NCBI RefSeq assembly: GCF_004331345.1
Contig: NZ_SJJZ01000001.1
Coordinates: forward strand, 2,761,444 to 2,825,443
Origin: Kribbella soli
Lineage (GTDB): Bacteria; Actinomycetota; Actinomycetes; Propionibacteriales; Kribbellaceae
Length of the DNA stretch: 64,000 nt
Reading direction: 5' to 3'
Each line of letters opens with the position of its first letter. Position 1 is the first letter of the stretch. Of the stretch, positions 41,616 through 49,885 are shown piece by piece. The notes beneath the pieces were generated by a model. That model was not told the origin of the DNA, ran no database searches, and worked only from the letters and a program-made list of their open reading frames with translations. A program made the translations under genes and the position numbers.

Positions 41616-42436
41616 CAGCTCTTGATCCCTCCGTGGAAGCGGAACCCGTAACGCGAGTTCACCAGCAGGTACAGCACGACGACCGGGATCGAGAACAGCA
41701 ACGAGAACACCGGCAGCACCTGCAGGTTCACGCTGCCGCCTTCGTCGGTGAGGGTCTGCATGAGCACCGCACCGGGCTGCTTCTCGATCGACCGGATGAG
41801 CAGGAAGGGCACCAGGAAGTTGCCCCAGGAGTTGACGAACGCCCAGACCATGATGGTCGCGAGCCCGGGTCGTGCGACCGGGAGTACGACGTCGCGCAGG
41901 ATCTGGCCGGTGGACGCGCCGAAGACCCGCGCCGACTCCTCGTAGGACTTGGGTACCGCGTCGACGAAGTCCTTCAGGATGAAGATTGCCGCCGGCAACA
42001 GCCCGCCGGTCATCACCAGCGCGACGCCGAACCGGGAGTCGATCAGCCCGAGCTGGTACATCATCACGAAGATCGGCACCATCGCCGCCGTCCCGGTGAC
42101 GACCGAGGACAGCAGCAGCAACCCGTACAGCAACGCATCCCGGCCGGGGATGCGGACCCGCGACAACGCGTACGACGCCAACGCGGCGAACGCGGTGACC
42201 GCGACAGCGGTCGTCACGCAGATCAGCAACGAGTTGACCATCGAGTGCATCGCGTAGGGATGGTCGAGCGTCTTCCGGACGTTCTCCAGCGTCCAGTCCG
42301 GCCAGTGCACGCCGAGGCCCGGCGAGGCATCGAACGGCGCCGACGCGATCCACAGCATCGGTACCGCGAAGAACAGCGTGATCGCGCAGATCAGGACGTA
42401 GAACCCGATCCGGCGTACGACGTACGCCGGCCTCAT
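41615..42436 (-). CDS. ABC importer permease (MalG/UgpE-type)
   Basis: 273 residues with six membrane segments. The EAA loop is ARVFGASTGQILRDVVLPVARPGL. It begins four bases inside the first permease gene and its stop overlaps the ATPase start, so all are translationally coupled. It pairs with the MalF-type permease to form the channel. Confidence 0.92.
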   Translation of the reverse strand: MRPAYVVRRIGFYVLICAITLFFAVPMLWIASAPFDASPGLGVHWPDWTLENVRKTLDHPYAMHSMVNSLLICVTTAVAVTAFAALASYALSRVRIPGRDALLYGLLLLSSVVTGTAAMVPIFVMMYQLGLIDSRFGVALVMTGGLLPAAIFILKDFVDAVPKSYEESARVFGASTGQILRDVVLPVARPGLATIMVWAFVNSWGNFLVPFLLIRSIEKQPGAVLMQTLTDEGGSVNLQVLPVFSLLFSIPVVVLYLLVNSRYGFRFHGGIKS

Positions 42437-43341
42437 GAGCGCCTCCGAAGCAGTCGCAAGTAGACCAATGAGACCAGCAGGTTCGCGATCAGCAGCAGGA
42501 ACGAGATCGCCGACGAGTACCCGAGCTCACCGCCCTGCAGCGCCACGTTGTAGATGTAGACCGGCACCGTCTCGGACTCGTGGTTCGGCCCGCCCTTGGT
42601 GAGCAGGAACGGTGAGAAGTCGTTCGCCGTCCACAGCGAGATCAGCAGCGTGTTGGTCAGCACATGCCCGCGGATGTGCGGGAACACGATGTCCCGCAGC
42701 GTCTGCCACCCCGACGCCCCGACCATCCGCGCCGACTCGAGCTGTGACGGCGGGACGGCCTGCAGCGCCGACGAGTAGAGCATCATCGAGAACGCCGTAC
42801 CGCGCCACGTGTTGAACACCACGAGACACGCCATCGGGTAGTCGATGAGCCACGCGGTTCCCGGCGTACCCAGGATGCCGTTGAGCGTGCCGCCGTCCCG
42901 GTCGAAGAACGCGACCCACAGGTACGCGACCACGGTCGACGGCAGGATCCAGGCCAGCAGCGTGAATGCCTCGACCGTACGGCGGACCACCGGGCGGGTA
43001 CGGCGAAGAACCCACGCCAGCGTGAAGCCGAGGATGTTCTGGCCGATGATCGCGGAGCCGAGCACGAACAACAACGTCAGCCACAACGCGTTGTGGAAGA
43101 GCGCGTCGTTCAGCGCCTTCGTGTAGTTCGACAACCCCACGATCGACGGCGAGACGGCCTCGACGCCGGTCAACCGGTAGTTGGTGATGCCGATGTAGAT
43201 GGTCCAGAGCGCGGGGAAGACCAGGAACGCGCCGATCAGCAGCATCGCGGGCGCGACGAAGCCGAGTGCGCGGCCGACCCCGAGGCCCGCGACGTCCCGC
43301 GCGGGGGCACGATCCCGCGCGGGTGCGGTAGCAGAAGTCAT
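42433..43341 (-). CDS. ABC importer permease (MalF/UgpA-type)
   Basis: 302 residues with six membrane segments. The EAA loop is ARMVGASGWQTLRDIVFPHIR, and an extracytoplasmic loop contains YIGITNYRLTGVEAVSPSIV. The N-terminus (about 1-30) is rich in Arg, Asp and Ala. Starts at ATG 43341 in a TGATG junction with the binding-protein gene. Confidence 0.92.
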   Translation of the reverse strand: MTSATAPARDRAPARDVAGLGVGRALGFVAPAMLLIGAFLVFPALWTIYIGITNYRLTGVEAVSPSIVGLSNYTKALNDALFHNALWLTLLFVLGSAIIGQNILGFTLAWVLRRTRPVVRRTVEAFTLLAWILPSTVVAYLWVAFFDRDGGTLNGILGTPGTAWLIDYPMACLVVFNTWRGTAFSMMLYSSALQAVPPSQLESARMVGASGWQTLRDIVFPHIRGHVLTNTLLISLWTANDFSPFLLTKGGPNHESETVPVYIYNVALQGGELGYSSAISFLLLIANLLVSLVYLRLLRRRS

Positions 43342-44768
43342 CAGTTGCTGGTGACCTTGTCCTTGCCGCCGGCCGCGGTCTCGACGACCTTCTGGTACGC
43401 CGTCGCGGCGGCGTCGGTGCTCTTGCCACCGACCACGTCCGCGGTCGCCTGCTGCAGCGCCGCAGAGATCTTCGGGTACTCGGCCTGGCCCGGACGGTAC
43501 TGCGTGATCGGCAGCACCTTCTCGGCGACGAAGCTCAGCATCGGGTCGCTCTTCAGCACCTCGCTGTTGACGTCCGACCGCTGCGTGATCTTGGCAGCGC
43601 CGTCCAGCGACTCCTTCACCATCTCCGCGGAGTTCATGAACTGCATGAACTCCCAGGCCTGCTGCGGGAACTTGGTGTTCGGGTTGATCACGGTCGCGCC
43701 GCCGCCCGACATCGAGACGAAGTCCTGACCCTTCACGCCGGCGCCCGGCTTGCTCGCCGGGATCAGCGCCCAGCCGACTGCAGCGTCCCGGTCGGCCATC
43801 TTCGCGACGCCGGCCTTGGGCTCGACGACGCTACGCCAGAAGTAGTCGCTCTCGAGCAGGATGCCGATCTTGTTCGCGGCGAACTCGGCGAACGACTTGT
43901 CCCGGCCCTTGGCCTCGCGCTGCAGCACCGGGTCACCGAGGCCCGTCGAGTAGACCTGGTGGTAGAAGTCCAGGACCTGGCGCAGTTGCGGGGTGTTGCC
44001 CAGCCACTTGCCGTCGGAGTTCACGGTCGCGCCGGTGCCGACCAGCAGCGGCAGTACGCCCTGCATGGTGGTCGCCTCGCCCATCGCGGTGCCGGCGTTG
44101 ATCTGGATCGGGGTCACGCCGGAGATCTTCTTGAGCGCCTGACCTGCGGAGATGATGTCGTCCCAGGACTTCGGCTGCCAGTCGGCGGGCAGTCCGGCCT
44201 GCTGGAACAGCTTCTTGTTGAAGTACAGGACCCGGCCGTCGGTGCCGCCGGGTATGCCGTACCGCTGGCCGTTGTAGCTGCCGAGCGCCTGGACCGATTC
44301 CGGGATCTGCTTCCAGCCGTCCCAGCCGTCCACCTTGGCGGCGTCGCCGACGGTGTCGGTGAGCGGCTTGATGTAGTTGGCCTGGGCGAACTCGCCGACC
44401 CAGATGCCGTCGATCTGGAACAGGTCCGGACCGGACTTGTTCGACAGGTCGAGGGAGAGCTTCTGCTTGTAGACCTCGTCGTCGGAGCCGTCGCCCTGGA
44501 ACTTGACCGTGACGTCGACGCCCTTGCCCTTCTGCTCGGCGACGAACTTCGGGATCAGCACGTCGGAGATGAAGGTCGCTCCGGCGCTGCTCTTGCCGCC
44601 CTTGACCGAGTTCGACCCGAAGGTCAGCTCGACCTTCTTGGCGTCGGCGTTCCGGTTCGCGTCCTGGTCGCCGCTGCCGGAATCGGACGAGCCGAGGCAT
44701 CCGGTGAGCAGGGCGAGCGCCGCGGCGCCGAGTACGCCGGCGGTGGTCAACCGCGAGAGTGATCGCAT
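43341..44768 (-). CDS. ABC importer substrate-binding lipoprotein (sugar type)
   Basis: 475 residues from ATG 44768 (AAGGAG upstream). A lipoprotein signal ends LALLTGC, placing the lipidated Cys near residue 24. The mature protein is a family-1 extracellular solute-binding fold (KVELTFGSN, PDLFQIDGIWVGEFA, RYGIPGGTDGRVLYFNKKLF). Ligands of this family are sugars, oligosaccharides or glycerol phosphates; the PHP hydrolase in the operon hints at a phosphorylated compound. A consensus promoter and LacI-type operator lie upstream. Confidence 0.9.
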   Translation of the reverse strand: MRSLSRLTTAGVLGAAALALLTGCLGSSDSGSGDQDANRNADAKKVELTFGSNSVKGGKSSAGATFISDVLIPKFVAEQKGKGVDVTVKFQGDGSDDEVYKQKLSLDLSNKSGPDLFQIDGIWVGEFAQANYIKPLTDTVGDAAKVDGWDGWKQIPESVQALGSYNGQRYGIPGGTDGRVLYFNKKLFQQAGLPADWQPKSWDDIISAGQALKKISGVTPIQINAGTAMGEATTMQGVLPLLVGTGATVNSDGKWLGNTPQLRQVLDFYHQVYSTGLGDPVLQREAKGRDKSFAEFAANKIGILLESDYFWRSVVEPKAGVAKMADRDAAVGWALIPASKPGAGVKGQDFVSMSGGGATVINPNTKFPQQAWEFMQFMNSAEMVKESLDGAAKITQRSDVNSEVLKSDPMLSFVAEKVLPITQYRPGQAEYPKISAALQQATADVVGGKSTDAAATAYQKVVETAAGGKDKVTSN

Positions 44769-44858
44769 CAGGGCTCCTTGCAGAAGTGGTCCAGCGACAG
44801 TGCCGGTCAAACATTGGCACTCTCCGGCGACTATGTGAAGACTTTTTCCCAACACCGG

Positions 44859-44904
44859 GGCGAACGTTGTCAGGTGCTATAGGCAACCAACCGCAGGCTG
44901 TCAA
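44859..44904 (-). promoter_or_regulatory. ABC operon promoter with LacI-type operator
   Basis: On the minus strand a perfect TTGACA (44899-44904), 17-base spacer and TATAGC (44876-44881) form the best sigma-70-type promoter in the window. Just downstream, TGACAACGTTCGCC (44859-44872) resembles LacI-family operators built on a central AACGTT. The LacI-type regulator gene is not in this window. The predicted 5' UTR is about 100 bases. Confidence 0.7.
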
Positions 44905-45043
44905 GTTCGGATCCCGCGTGATGCGTTGCGGAAGAGTTAAAGGATGCTCAAGGTTTTGTGGCAACAGGTAGTTGACTAGATACAGAGGGTGATCAGTGGA
45001 GCTACTGTCTAGCCGTTCGATTCGGCGGATCGGAGGTGAAGAC
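44905..45043 (+). other. Intergenic region before the CWCWW ORF
   Basis: This stretch belongs to a 542-base gap between the ABC operon and the ricin-like gene. On the plus strand it holds a TTGACT (44971-44976), a -10-like TACTGT (45003-45008) and the strong ribosome site CGGAGGTGA (45031-45039). Their spacing does not give one clean promoter. Confidence 0.3.
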
Positions 45044-45112
45044 GTGACAGTGCTCCATGGAGTCGCTTGCCTTGTCCACGACCTGCTCGGGCATTGCTGG
45101 TGCTGGTGGTGA
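45044..45112 (+). CDS. 22-residue peptide ending Cys-Trp-Cys-Trp-Trp
   Basis: GTG 45044 follows GGAGGTGA at ideal spacing and encodes MTVLHGVACLVHDLLGHCWC plus two tryptophans, then TGA. Trp is the last residue, and Cys or Trp make up six of 22. In the same frame after the TGA, codons keep G/C at the third position for about 40 more residues (QWPRGDDTGLPLTRKQRDLP onward) until a 12-bp repeat and a terminator. It could be an attenuator leader, a small bioactive peptide, a readthrough product, or a decayed gene. No Trp, Cys or selenium genes are nearby. Confidence 0.4.
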   Translation: MTVLHGVACLVHDLLGHCWCWW

Positions 45113-45187
45113 CAGTGGCCGCGCGGTGACGACACCGGGCTCCCGCTGACGCGCAAGCAGCGGGACCTCCCGGAACTCATCCCCGAG

Positions 45188-45235
45188 CACCGCTCGGCCC
45201 ACCGCTCGGCCCACCGCGAGAGACACCGCGAGAGA
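45188..45235. repeat. Two doubled 12-bp repeats
   Basis: CACCGCTCGGCC occurs twice in tandem (45188-45211), followed directly by two tandem copies of CACCGCGAGAGA (45212-45235). All four units begin CACCGC. Confidence 0.9.
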
Positions 45236-45250
45236 CAAGGAGTGAAAAAC

Positions 45251-45279
45251 GGCCGGCCCCGACGATGTCGGGGCCGGCC
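45251..45279. terminator. Strong bidirectional terminator hairpin
   Basis: GGCCGGCCCCGAC (45251-45263) pairs perfectly over 13 bases with GTCGGGGCCGGCC (45267-45279) around a three-base loop. AAAAA precedes it at 45245-45249, giving a T-run for the minus strand, so it mainly ends the ricin-like gene and also the small plus-strand unit. Confidence 0.8.
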
Positions 45280-45310
45280 GTCCTCTCGTTGGTCAGTGTT
45301 CGAAATCGAC

Positions 45311-46078
45311 TCAGCTCTGAGCCAGCTGCATCATCTGCTTCGGCAGCGTCGTCATCTGGGCCGGGATCGGGACCTGCGGCCTGAGCAGCGACAGCAGGCT
45401 GGCGGCCGCGCCCGCGATCGGCAGCGGCAGGGCCAGGCCCAGCGATGCCAGCAGCGCGTTCACGAGGGCCAGCACGGCGCCCAGAATGTCCAGACCCGGC
45501 ACCGGGAGGCCGCTCCAAGCCTGGATCGGCGTGCCGGCAGTGCTCATCGTGCCGGTCGGTTGTGCCTGCTTGGCCTTCCCCTTGCCAAGCAGCGACGTCA
45601 GGGCGAGCCCACTGGCGGCGTTCACGAACGTGCCGGTGTCCTCGTCGTAGTTCCACTTCTGCCCGTCGCCGCTACGGCAGGGCAGGACCAGCAGTGGAGC
45701 GGAAGCCGGCACCTTGGCCAGGTCCGCGCCGCTGTCCAGGCAGGCTCCGGTCGTCGCAAGGGCGCCACCGACGCTCTTGCTCATCGCGACCTGCAGCTGG
45801 CCGGACTCGGTGTAGATCCACTCCTGGGTCTTGCCTTCCTTGCCCGGGGCGCACGCCATCATGACCGCCATCGGGACCTTCTCGGCCGCGACGAACGTCA
45901 GGCAGTAGCGCGTGTCGGAGCGAGTGGCGATCTGTTGTGCCACACCCACCGATACGCCCGGGGCCTTCGAACCACTGGGTGCCGGGTTCGCGGCTTGGGC
46001 CGGTATCGCGGTGGCGATGGCCACGCTGACCGCGAGCACCACCACGCCGGTGCGGCTGAACAGCTTTCGGATGATCAA
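45311..46078 (-). CDS. Secreted ricin-type lectin-like protein
   Basis: 255 residues from TTG 46078. GGAGG lies five bases upstream and gives a clean signal peptide (MIIRKLFSRTGVVVLAVSVA to AQA); an ATG at 46102 is the alternative. The mature part shows repeated beta-trefoil features: CLTFVAAE, KTQEWIY, CLDSGADL and GDGQKWNYDEDTGTFVN, with paired cysteines. The C-terminal 90 residues are hydrophobic and proline-rich (LDILGAVLALVNALLASLGL), unusual for a soluble lectin and possibly membrane- or wall-associated. Sugar ligand unknown. Confidence 0.68.
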   Translation of the reverse strand: MIIRKLFSRTGVVVLAVSVAIATAIPAQAANPAPSGSKAPGVSVGVAQQIATRSDTRYCLTFVAAEKVPMAVMMACAPGKEGKTQEWIYTESGQLQVAMSKSVGGALATTGACLDSGADLAKVPASAPLLVLPCRSGDGQKWNYDEDTGTFVNAASGLALTSLLGKGKAKQAQPTGTMSTAGTPIQAWSGLPVPGLDILGAVLALVNALLASLGLALPLPIAGAAASLLSLLRPQVPIPAQMTTLPKQMMQLAQS

Positions 46079-46399
46079 GACAACCTCCAGAGGTCGTGCC
46101 ATCTCATGGCGTCAGGTCGTCGGGACCCCGTGGCGCGAGCCGGGTATGCCGGCAGTGACTCAGCGCGACGTTGACGCCACAACCAGTAAGGCACAGGTGT
46201 GACCGAGGGGGTTATGCCGATCTTGCGAAACTTGATGCCAATGGCAACTAACTGCCACCCGAACGTCGTTGCGCAAGGCATCGATATCCGGTTGCCGGGT
46301 CGCCGTGCGACCACCGTGCGAAGGCTGTGAGACTTCTGAGATATTACAGCAATGCAAGGGATTTCAGATAGCTACTGATGCCAAGGGCAACGGCGTTGA
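46079..46399. other. Gene-free region with a repeated 16-mer
   Basis: No gene is seen in these 321 bases. TGATGCCAATGGCAAC (46233-46248) and TGATGCCAAGGGCAAC (46376-46391) match at 15 of 16 positions; the first contains the palindrome TGCCA-A-TGGCA. The composition is less GC-rich than the neighbours. It should hold the promoter of the ricin-like gene and possibly a regulator-binding pair. Confidence 0.5.
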
Positions 46400-46780
46400 T
46401 CAGTGGGGCTGGTGAGTCTCTTTGGGGTCCTCGACGGTCCGCTCCTCGATCGCTGGGCGCTCGTCGGCAGAGTCCACAGCGGTGGCGGCCTCGTCGCGCT
46501 CGGCGGACACCTCCGGGACGCCTTCACCCTCCGTGACCTTGGCGCGCAGCTGGCGCATCTCCTTGCGGCGGCGCAGGTCGCGGCCGAGGCCCTTCTTCAG
46601 CAGCCACAGGCCTGCGACCAGGGCGGCGCCGGTGACCGCGCCGAGGAAGAACACAGTTGGCACCGAGACGCCGAAGTCGACGCCGAAGACCTCCAGCTTG
46701 GTGGAAGCGTTCGACGAGACCGAGATGCCCAGCCCGAACAACACGACCAGCACGACCAGGACGATTCCGAGAACGGCCAT
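46400..46780 (-). CDS. LapA/DUF1049-like two-TM membrane protein
   Basis: 126 residues. Two membrane helices (about 3-22 and 40-62: VLGIVLVVLVVLFGLGISV, FFLGAVTGAALVAGLWLLK) are followed by a basic coiled segment (KKGLGRDLRRRKEMRQLRAK) and an acidic disordered tail. The layout fits the LapA-like family of small membrane proteins. Function unknown in actinobacteria. It lies 37 bases downstream of the helicase gene on the same strand. Confidence 0.7.
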   Translation of the reverse strand: MAVLGIVLVVLVVLFGLGISVSSNASTKLEVFGVDFGVSVPTVFFLGAVTGAALVAGLWLLKKGLGRDLRRRKEMRQLRAKVTEGEGVPEVSAERDEAATAVDSADERPAIEERTVEDPKETHQPH

Positions 46781-46817
46781 GGCGACCCCGCCTATCTGCC
46801 GGCTTTACGCCGGCCCC

Positions 46818-49127
46818 TCAGGCCTCACTGCTTAGTAATGCGGAGAGCAGCGCCACGGCGCCGCTCTTGTCGAGTGGGTTGTTCTGGTTCCCACACTTGG
46901 GCGACTGTACGCACGACGGGCATCCGTCTGTGCATTCACAGTGTGCAATCGCCTCGCGTGTCGCCGTCAACCACTCGCGCGCTGCGGCGTACCCGTGTTC
47001 GGCGAAGCCGGCCCCACCGGGATGGCCGTCGTACACGAAGACCGTGAGCTGGCCGGTGTCGGCGTGGCGGGCGGTGGAGACGCCGCCGATGTCCCAGCGG
47101 TCGCAGGTGGCGAAGAGCGGGAGCAGGCCGATGGACGCGTGCTCGGCGGCGTGAGCCGCTCCCGGTATGTCCTCCAGCCCGAGGCACTCGACAACGGTGT
47201 CAGGCATGGTCCACCACACGGCCTTGGTCCGCAGGGTGCGCTCCGGCAGGTCGAGGGGCTGTTCGTCGAGTACGTCGCCGGTCGCGATCAGCTTGCGCTG
47301 GTACGAGATGACCTGGCTCGTCACCTGGACCCAGCCGCGCGACAACTCCGCCGTACCCCATGAGCACGTCTCCTCGGTGGCGAGGATGCTGATCTCGGTG
47401 ACGTCCCGCGCGAAGGTCGTGTAGTCGGGAGAAGCCGGCTCGACGACCGCGGCGTGCTCCTCGAGGTCGAGCGAGCGCACGAGGTACGACTCGCCCGCAT
47501 GGACGTAGACAGCGCCCTCGTGGACCGACGCATGGGCCGAGCCGCCGTCGACCGTACCGAGCAAGCGGCCGGTCTGGTCCTCCACGATCTGCACCGTCTT
47601 CCCGCCGGCCGACCGGATGTCGATGGCGTCGACGGCCCGCTCGCGGCGCGTCCAGAACCACCCGTGCGGCCGCTCGCGCAGTGCACCCTGCCGCACGAGC
47701 TGGGCGATCACCTGCGATGTCGTCTCGCCGAAGACCTCGAAGTCGTCGGGAGTGAGCGGCACTTCCTGGGCAGCGGCACACAGTTGAGGCCCGAGCACGT
47801 ACGGGTTCTCGGGGTTGAACACCGTCGCCTCGACCGGACGCCCGAAGATCGCGGCCGGATGTCGCACCAGGTAGGTGTCCAGCGGGTCGTCCCGTGCGAT
47901 CAGAAGCGCCACTGCGTCCCCACCGCCCCGGCCTGCGCGTCCAGCCTGCTGCCACAGCGACGCGCGCGTACCTGGCCAGCCAGAGAGCAGTACGGCGTCC
48001 AGCCCGGCAATGTCGATCCCCAGCTCGAGAGCGTTCGTTGCAGCCACGCCAGTGAGCTCACCGCTCTGCAGCATCCCCTCGAGCCGCCGGCGCTCCTCAG
48101 GGAGGTAACCGGCCCGGTACGCCGACACCTGGTCGATCAGTGTCGGGTCGACCTCAGCCAGGTTCTCGCGCGCCGTCATTGCGACTGACTCGGCTCCACG
48201 CCGCGATCGGACGAAGGCGACCGTACGGACACCTGTCACGACCAGATCGGTCAGGAGGTCCGCCACCTCGGCTGTGGCGGACCGACGGACCGGTGCGCCG
48301 TTCTCGCCGTGCAAAGAGGTCAGGGGCGGCTCCCACAGGCCGAACGCGATGCCGCCGCGCGGAGAGCCGTCCTCGATCACCTCGACCATCGGCAGCCCGG
48401 TCAGACGCTCACCGGACAACGCCGGCTCGGCCACGGTCGCGGAAGCGCAGACGAAGATCGGATGCGCCCCGTACTGCGCACACACCCGACGCAGCCGCCG
48501 CAGTACGCCGGCCACGTGCGCACCGAAGACACCGCGGTAGTGGTGACACTCGTCGACCACGACGTACTGCAGACAGCCCAGGAAGCGCGCCCAGCGTTGA
48601 TGGTTCGGCAGGACCGACCGGTGCAGCATGTCCGGGTTGCTGAGCACGTACGTCGCGTGGTCGCGCGCCCAGTCGCGCTCGGTCCGCTCCGAGTCGCCGT
48701 CCAGCGTCGTAGCCCGCAGACCGGGCACGGTGTACGCCGAGACCGCACGGAGCTGATCGTGGGCGAGTGCCTTGGTCGGAGACAGGTACAACACAGAGGC
48801 GGTACGGCGGTGTGGTGAAGCCGCCTGCGCGATGCTCAAGGTGGCAAAGGCCGGCAGCAGGTACCCGAGCGACTTGCCGGATGCCGTCCCGGTCGCGACG
48901 ACCACGTGTTTCCCGGCGTACGCCGCCTCTGCCGTCGCCACCTGATGAGTCCAAGGGGCCGTGATGCCGGCGTCCCGCAGCTGGTCGAGGACCTCGGACG
49001 GGACCCAGCGCGGCCAAGCACACGTTTGTCCCACTCGCGGCGGCACCGACTCGACATGCGTCAGCCTGTCGTCACGACCGGCGGCCAGGCGCTTCAGGAC
49101 GGCAGCCGCCTCACCACCTGCACGCAT
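46818..49127 (-). CDS. DEAD/DEAH helicase with DUF1998 zinc domain (Rv3649/MrfA-like)
   Basis: 769 residues. Motif I is ATGTASGKSLGYLLP, motif II VVDECHHYRG (DECH), motif III ASATVAEP, motif VI QQAGRAGRGG. The C-terminal DUF1998 region ends in a four-cysteine zinc set (ECTDGCPSCVQSPKCGN). The B. subtilis relative MrfA acts in repair of mitomycin damage; actinobacterial members neighbour Tad and bldG genes. TAGGGT (49134-49139, minus strand) ends six bases before ATG 49127, a leaderless start. Confidence 0.93.
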   Translation of the reverse strand: MRAGGEAAAVLKRLAAGRDDRLTHVESVPPRVGQTCAWPRWVPSEVLDQLRDAGITAPWTHQVATAEAAYAGKHVVVATGTASGKSLGYLLPAFATLSIAQAASPHRRTASVLYLSPTKALAHDQLRAVSAYTVPGLRATTLDGDSERTERDWARDHATYVLSNPDMLHRSVLPNHQRWARFLGCLQYVVVDECHHYRGVFGAHVAGVLRRLRRVCAQYGAHPIFVCASATVAEPALSGERLTGLPMVEVIEDGSPRGGIAFGLWEPPLTSLHGENGAPVRRSATAEVADLLTDLVVTGVRTVAFVRSRRGAESVAMTARENLAEVDPTLIDQVSAYRAGYLPEERRRLEGMLQSGELTGVAATNALELGIDIAGLDAVLLSGWPGTRASLWQQAGRAGRGGGDAVALLIARDDPLDTYLVRHPAAIFGRPVEATVFNPENPYVLGPQLCAAAQEVPLTPDDFEVFGETTSQVIAQLVRQGALRERPHGWFWTRRERAVDAIDIRSAGGKTVQIVEDQTGRLLGTVDGGSAHASVHEGAVYVHAGESYLVRSLDLEEHAAVVEPASPDYTTFARDVTEISILATEETCSWGTAELSRGWVQVTSQVISYQRKLIATGDVLDEQPLDLPERTLRTKAVWWTMPDTVVECLGLEDIPGAAHAAEHASIGLLPLFATCDRWDIGGVSTARHADTGQLTVFVYDGHPGGAGFAEHGYAAAREWLTATREAIAHCECTDGCPSCVQSPKCGNQNNPLDKSGAVALLSALLSSEA

Positions 49128-49318
49128 ACCGGCACCCTAGGCCCTGCCACGGACAGTCGCTTACTGAGGACCAGCTGAGAGATGCACGTTCGGATGCACG
49201 CGCTTTTTCCGGAGGGGAATCGACTTCGGGTGGGCGAGATGAAAGAGTTTTCGGCAACGGGTCTCACTCACGGTCCGTACATGGTTGAATGCAGCAGTTC
49301 ACGGGATCGGAGGCCGAA

Positions 49319-49648
49319 GTGGATCTGTCGCTGACCGCGCGCGCCGAGGGCGGGCGCACCGTCATCGAGGTGGCGGGGGAGATCGACGTCTACACCGCAC
49401 CGAAGCTCCGCGAGAAGATCGCCGCGCTCGTCGACGAAGGGGTCTACGACCTGGTCATCGACCTGGAACGCGTGGAGTTCCTGGACTCCACCGGTCTCGG
49501 CGTTCTCGTCGGCGGACTGAAACGGGTGCGCACCCATGACGGATCCCTGTCCCTGGTCTGTACCCAGGAACGGCTGCTGAAGATCTTCCGGATCACCGGC
49601 CTGACCAAGGTCTTCGACATCCACCCGGACGTCGCCTCGGCGATCTGA
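49319..49648 (+). CDS. bldG: Anti-sigma factor antagonist, BldG-like
   Basis: 109 residues from GTG 49319 (GGAGG upstream), matching the start of Streptomyces BldG from memory (MDLSLS...). STAS domain: [15 protein letters not shown], then [13 protein letters not shown] with the serine that would be phosphorylated, and [12 protein letters not shown]. BldG-type proteins bind anti-sigma factors to free sigma factors in development and stress response. The anti-sigma gene usually next to bldG is missing: the next 237 bases lead directly to hppA. Confidence 0.9.
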   Translation: MDLSLTARAEGGRTVIEVAGEIDVYTAPKLREKIAALVDEGVYDLVIDLERVEFLDSTGLGVLVGGLKRVRTHDGSLSLVCTQERLLKIFRITGLTKVFDIHPDVASAI

Positions 49649-49774
49649 CGAAGCGAAACGGTGTCCACCTCACTACGGTCGGTGATCGTTCCGCCCAGGT
49701 ACCGGTGCAGGACTTGCCGGGGCGGCCGGGTATGGCGTAGACCACCCTGTCGTCAGGTCTGGTCGGGAACCCGT

Positions 49775-49780
49775 TAGAGT
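49775..49780 (+). promoter_or_regulatory. hppA -10 box
   Basis: TAGAGT points rightward about 100 bases before the hppA ATG; no good -35 box is visible. The rest of the 237-base bldG-hppA gap contains no ORF I would support. Confidence 0.4.
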
Positions 49781-49885
49781 AACCCACCGCGCCAGGCCAC
49801 TGGCGCTGTGTCGTATTTCCCCAACCCTTCGGTTGCGGCAGATGGGGGCCGTCAAGCCTGGATGGGTTGCCTACAAGGAGGACGG

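Noticed and set aside
45002..45238. 78-codon minus-strand frame opposite the CWCWW ORF
   Set aside because: It begins at TTG without a ribosome site and is largely the repeat array (SLAV/GRAV); the plus-strand ORF has a far better start.
45044..45250. Selenoprotein with Sec at the UGA 45110-45112
   Set aside because: No SECIS-like hairpin right after the UGA and no selenium genes in view; after the UGA the frame reaches no stop before the terminator.
45242..46174. Long plus-strand open frame over the ricin-like gene
   Set aside because: It is the antisense of the secreted protein, is Arg/Gln-rich as GC-rich shadows are, and lacks any domain; the minus-strand gene has a signal peptide and lectin motifs.
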